A program made the translations under genes and the position numbers. Of a DNA stretch of 7,687 nucleotides, positions 5,468 to 7,687 are shown one piece after another. Origin of the DNA: Balneolales bacterium (GTDB lineage: Bacteria; Bacteroidota; Rhodothermia; Balneolales; Natronogracilivirgulaceae); the NCBI GenBank assembly GCA_007127665.1, contig SKYY01000208.1, positions 1 through 7,687 on the forward strand, written 5' to 3'. Positions within the stretch are counted from its first letter, which is position 1. Each line of letters begins with the position of its first letter. The notes beneath the pieces are model-generated. The model ran no database searches, had not been told where the DNA came from, and saw only the letters and a program-made list of their open reading frames with translations.

Positions 5468-6851
5468 CCTGGTTTCTTCAGAAATCGACACTTTTGCCCT
5501 TCCGGTTAAGGTTGAACCGGTAATTGCAGCTGTCAGTGGAGGTGCCGATTCCATGGTCCTCTTGTGGATTCTTGCCGTTGCCATGAAACTGGATGTTGTT
5601 GCCGTCCACATTAATTACCAAAAAAGAGGAATGGATTCCGACAAGGACGAGGAATTGGTACGGCAATTTTGCGATGCACAACAAATCCGCTTCAAAGTTT
5701 TTCGGGATCCGGGAAGGGGGGAATCTGGAAGTACGATAAGTAAAACCGGAAATTTTCAACAATATGCCCGCGATCTACGACAAAATATCCTGCTTTCGGT
5801 GAAGAAACAGTATCAGGCGTGCGCCATCTTTCTTGCCCACCATGACGACGACCAGACCGAGACGATTTTTCAGAAAATCCTTCGCGGAGCGGCCCCAGAA
5901 AAATGGACAGGAATGAGTCCGGCCGACCCGCCATGGTATCGCCCCCTGCTGCAGGTCACCAAGGGTGAACTGCTGACATTTGCGGGTGAACATGCCATAC
6001 CCTACCGCACCGACGCCACAAACCGGGAATCCATCTATACACGCAATATTCTAAGAAATGAGGTATTCCCGATCCTTGACAGATCATTCCCCGGATGGCG
6101 TGGCAATCTCAGAGATGTCGCGCGCGCCGGGATGCGTCAACGTGAAATGCTTGATTACCTGGCAGATCAGGTTGTTTTCCCGGCTTCCTGCCCGGAAACT
6201 ACTCATCGGGCAGACATGGACCGCTCCGTGTGGATGGCGCTCCCTCCCGGACTGCGGATTCCTGTCGCAAGACACTGGATCACACAACAGACAGGGTACA
6301 CCGGATGGAGCAAAGGTGAGGTGGTGCGGCTCAGCGATCTTGAGCATATCCCGACGGGGGGACGCATTACACTGGCGCCGGATATTGCCATTGCGCGTGA
6401 CCGTGACCGTTTTACCGTCGCCGGCAAATCAGGCAAAACCATGGCCCGCATCCTGAAGCTCTCTGATCTTGACCGTAGCGGCACCACCTATGCCGGAATT
6501 CAGTTTTCAATGGATCAGTTCGATGCGAATCGGAAAGGGACCGATCTGCAGCTTGCACTGAACTCGCTTCCCGAAGAACTCCTGCTGCGCAACTGGGCAG
6601 ACGGAGATCGCATACAGCCACTCGGAATGAAAGGGTCGCAAAGTGTGGCCGATCATCTTACCAACAGAAAGGTTTCAACTGTCCAAAAAAAATCCACTTT
6701 GGTACTGGTTTCTTTTGATGGAAAGGTTCATGCCATTATATTTCCACATTGCCCGGACAGCGGTGAGATGGGAACCATTGCCGCTCACACCCGGTGTCGC
6801 ACGGAAGGACAACCCGTACTTCTTATAAAACAATCAGACCATCATCCATGA
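5433..6851 (+). CDS. tilS: tRNA(Ile)-lysidine synthase
   Basis: TilS attaches lysine to the wobble cytidine of the CAU-anticodon tRNA-Ile, changing both its codon reading and its charging; this is essential in most bacteria. The N-terminal PP-loop ATPase motif AVSGGADSM is at 33-41 (core SGGADS, 35-40), followed by VHINYQKRGMDSDKDEE (58-74), the family motif LAHHDDDQTETIFQKILRG (134-152) and RTDATN...YTRNILRNEV (192-211). The C-terminal tRNA-binding domain shows RNWADGDRIQPLGMKG (386-401). At 472 residues it is a full-length, long-form TilS. The ATG at 5433 lies inside birA, overlapping it by 35 bases in a different frame; the PP-loop begins about 32 residues in, so a later start would cut into the fold. 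Its stop overlaps the hpt start by ATGA, indicating translational coupling. Confidence 0.95.
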   Translation: MSRLGSKHNLIDLVSSEIDTFALPVKVEPVIAAVSGGADSMVLLWILAVAMKLDVVAVHINYQKRGMDSDKDEELVRQFCDAQQIRFKVFRDPGRGESGSTISKTGNFQQYARDLRQNILLSVKKQYQACAIFLAHHDDDQTETIFQKILRGAAPEKWTGMSPADPPWYRPLLQVTKGELLTFAGEHAIPYRTDATNRESIYTRNILRNEVFPILDRSFPGWRGNLRDVARAGMRQREMLDYLADQVVFPASCPETTHRADMDRSVWMALPPGLRIPVARHWITQQTGYTGWSKGEVVRLSDLEHIPTGGRITLAPDIAIARDRDRFTVAGKSGKTMARILKLSDLDRSGTTYAGIQFSMDQFDANRKGTDLQLALNSLPEELLLRNWADGDRIQPLGMKGSQSVADHLTNRKVSTVQKKSTLVLVSFDGKVHAIIFPHCPDSGEMGTIAAHTRCRTEGQPVLLIKQSDHHP

Positions 6852-7450
6852 CTTTCTACCAACCTGAAACAGTACTTTGCAACGGATCTCTATTTCGCCT
6901 GTTTATCACCAAAGAACAGCTCGATAAGCGCATTGTAGAACTCGCGGAGCAGATCAACCGGGATTATGAGGGCAAAAAGCCTATTTTTATCGGAATACTC
7001 AATGGCGCGTTCATCTTTCTGGCAGATCTGATGAGACATGTGACCATCCCGTGCGAGGTGGACTTTTTCAAGCTGAGCAGCTACGGAGACGAAAAAGTAT
7101 CCTCCGGAAGCGTGACCGAACTAAAAGACCTGGACGCAGATGTTGAGGGCCGCCATGTGATCCTGATTGAGGATATTGTGGATACCGGCCTCTCAATGCG
7201 ATATATGGTGGGTCGTATCAAAGAAAAAAAACCGGCTTCCGTAGCCGTTGTCACACTCCTGCACAAACCCGATGCCACCAAACATTATATCAACGTCGAC
7301 TATGTCGGGTTTCAGATTCCTACCCTATTTGTACTTGGATACGGCATGGATTATGGACAGGAAGGCAGAAATCTGGCTCAGATTTATGTCATTGATGACG
7401 GATCGGAAGACCATTCGACCCCGATTATTCCGGAACATGCAAAAAAATAG
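6848..7450 (+). CDS. hpt: Hypoxanthine phosphoribosyltransferase
   Basis: This enzyme salvages hypoxanthine (and usually guanine) by joining it to phosphoribosyl pyrophosphate to make IMP or GMP in the cytoplasm. The 200-residue protein has the family's signatures in order: GILNGAFIFLADLMR (49-63), FFKLSSYGD (73-81), the pyrophosphate-ribose site ILIEDIVDTGLS (105-116; acidic pair Glu108-Asp109, likely catalytic Asp112), LLHKP with the purine-contacting Lys140 (137-141), VGFQIP (153-158) and the C-terminal GYGMDYGQEGRNL (164-176; Asp168). The ATG at 6848 is preferred because it overlaps the tilS stop as ATGA and gives the normal N-terminus; an in-frame GTG at 6794 would add 18 unrelated-looking residues. 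tilS-hpt pairing is a widespread arrangement in bacteria, often continuing to ftsH, but here a tRNA follows. No terminator is visible after the stop. Confidence 0.95.
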   Translation: MTFYQPETVLCNGSLFRLFITKEQLDKRIVELAEQINRDYEGKKPIFIGILNGAFIFLADLMRHVTIPCEVDFFKLSSYGDEKVSSGSVTELKDLDADVEGRHVILIEDIVDTGLSMRYMVGRIKEKKPASVAVVTLLHKPDATKHYINVDYVGFQIPTLFVLGYGMDYGQEGRNLAQIYVIDDGSEDHSTPIIPEHAKK

Positions 7451-7472
7451 CGTTCTGCGTTGTTTTCCGGGA

Positions 7473-7501
7473 TTGAATTGCGATGAAAAATAGGCTATAT
7501 T
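7473..7501 (+). promoter_or_regulatory. Promoter for tRNA-Ser
   Basis: TTGAAT (7473-7478) and TATATT (7496-7501) are 17 bases apart, with four and five matches to the sigma-70 consensus. The -10 region GCTATATTT is the same nine bases as at the CBM48 promoter. The expected transcription start is near 7508, leaving a precursor leader of about 65 bases before the mature tRNA. Confidence 0.65.
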
Positions 7502-7573
7502 TAGAGTTCTCCGGGTTTGAATTTTTTGCCAGCCCGATCACGGTTGCTCCAGTGCTCTACCGGCAGCAAACAC

Positions 7574-7662
7574 GGAGAGATGGCTGAGTGGTCGAAAGCG
7601 GCACCCTGCTAAGGTGTTGAGCCCTTCACGGGGCTCCGTGGGTTCGAATCCCACTCTCTCCG
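7574..7662 (+). tRNA. tRNA-Ser (anticodon GCT)
   Basis: A complete class II cloverleaf is visible. The acceptor stem pairs GGAGAGA (7574-7580) with TCTCTCC (7655-7661), and the discriminator base is G7662 as expected for serine. The D stem pairs 7583-7585 with 7597-7599. The anticodon stem pairs 7601-7605 with 7613-7617 around a loop with GCT at 7608-7610, which reads AGC and AGT serine codons. A long variable arm with a 6-base stem (7619-7624 with 7631-7636) is the class II hallmark. The T stem GTGGG/CCCAC (7638-7642, 7650-7654) encloses TTCGAAT. The 3' CCA is not encoded (CAT follows), so it must be added by the CCA-adding enzyme. Confidence 0.98.
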
Positions 7663-7687
7663 CATCCGAAAAGCGTAATCCCGCAAA

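Noticed and set aside
6794..6847. GTG at 6794 as the start of hpt
   Set aside because: It would overlap tilS by 58 bases and add a basic, unrelated-looking extension; the ATGA overlap at 6848 matches family length.
7248..7493. Plus-strand open frame overlapping the end of hpt
   Set aside because: It lies in another frame of hpt, has no recognisable domain and runs into the tRNA promoter region; shadow frame.
7663..7687. Possible second tRNA, CCA tail or integration site after tRNA-Ser
   Set aside because: The bases after the discriminator are CAT, not CCA, and only 25 bases remain, with no repeat of the tRNA 3' end visible in the window.

Overview
The window holds ordinary chromosomal housekeeping genes, most likely from a Bacteroidota-type bacterium. 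The best guess is the Rhodothermia/Balneolia side of that phylum. The clues are promoter boxes resembling TAnnTTTG, absent or very weak Shine-Dalgarno sites, a large YfhO-type membrane protein next to gatC, a free-standing CBM48 protein, and a BirA without a DNA-binding domain. The lineage is inference; no marker gene here settles it. I see no phage, insertion sequence, CRISPR array or defence module.

Left, minus strand (1-1687): the N-terminal 424 residues of a YfhO-family multi-pass membrane protein run off the window edge. Upstream of it, in the same direction, is gatC, subunit C of the tRNA-dependent amidotransferase. The 125 bases between them (1275-1399) show no terminator or promoter I trust. 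A 200-base divergent gap (1688-1887) follows, with a candidate promoter for each side and a 6+6 inverted repeat overlapping the gatC-side promoter.

Centre, plus strand (1888-3984): ptsH (HPr) and ptsI (Enzyme I), the general phosphotransferase proteins, form a two-gene operon with no sugar-specific Enzyme II nearby. HPr keeps both His15 and Ser46. A 233-base AT-rich gap (3985-4217) follows, with a hairpin over the ptsI stop, a LacI-family-like operator, an AT palindrome and a strong promoter. That promoter drives a 99-residue CBM48 (glycogen/starch-binding fold) protein, which ends at two intrinsic terminators in tandem.

Right, plus strand (4676-7450): birA (biotin protein ligase), tilS (tRNA-Ile lysidine synthase) and hpt (hypoxanthine phosphoribosyltransferase) form an overlapping operon: birA and tilS share 35 bases, and tilS and hpt overlap by an ATGA. 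A clear promoter at 7473-7501 then precedes a tRNA-Ser with anticodon GCT at 7574-7662. Nothing further is visible to 7687.

Together the genes cover translation fidelity (gatC, tilS, tRNA-Ser), carbon-state signalling (ptsHI, possibly the CBM48 protein), cofactor attachment (birA) and purine salvage (hpt). The most interesting parts are the regulatory DNA around the CBM48 gene and the tandem terminators before birA, rather than a new enzyme system.
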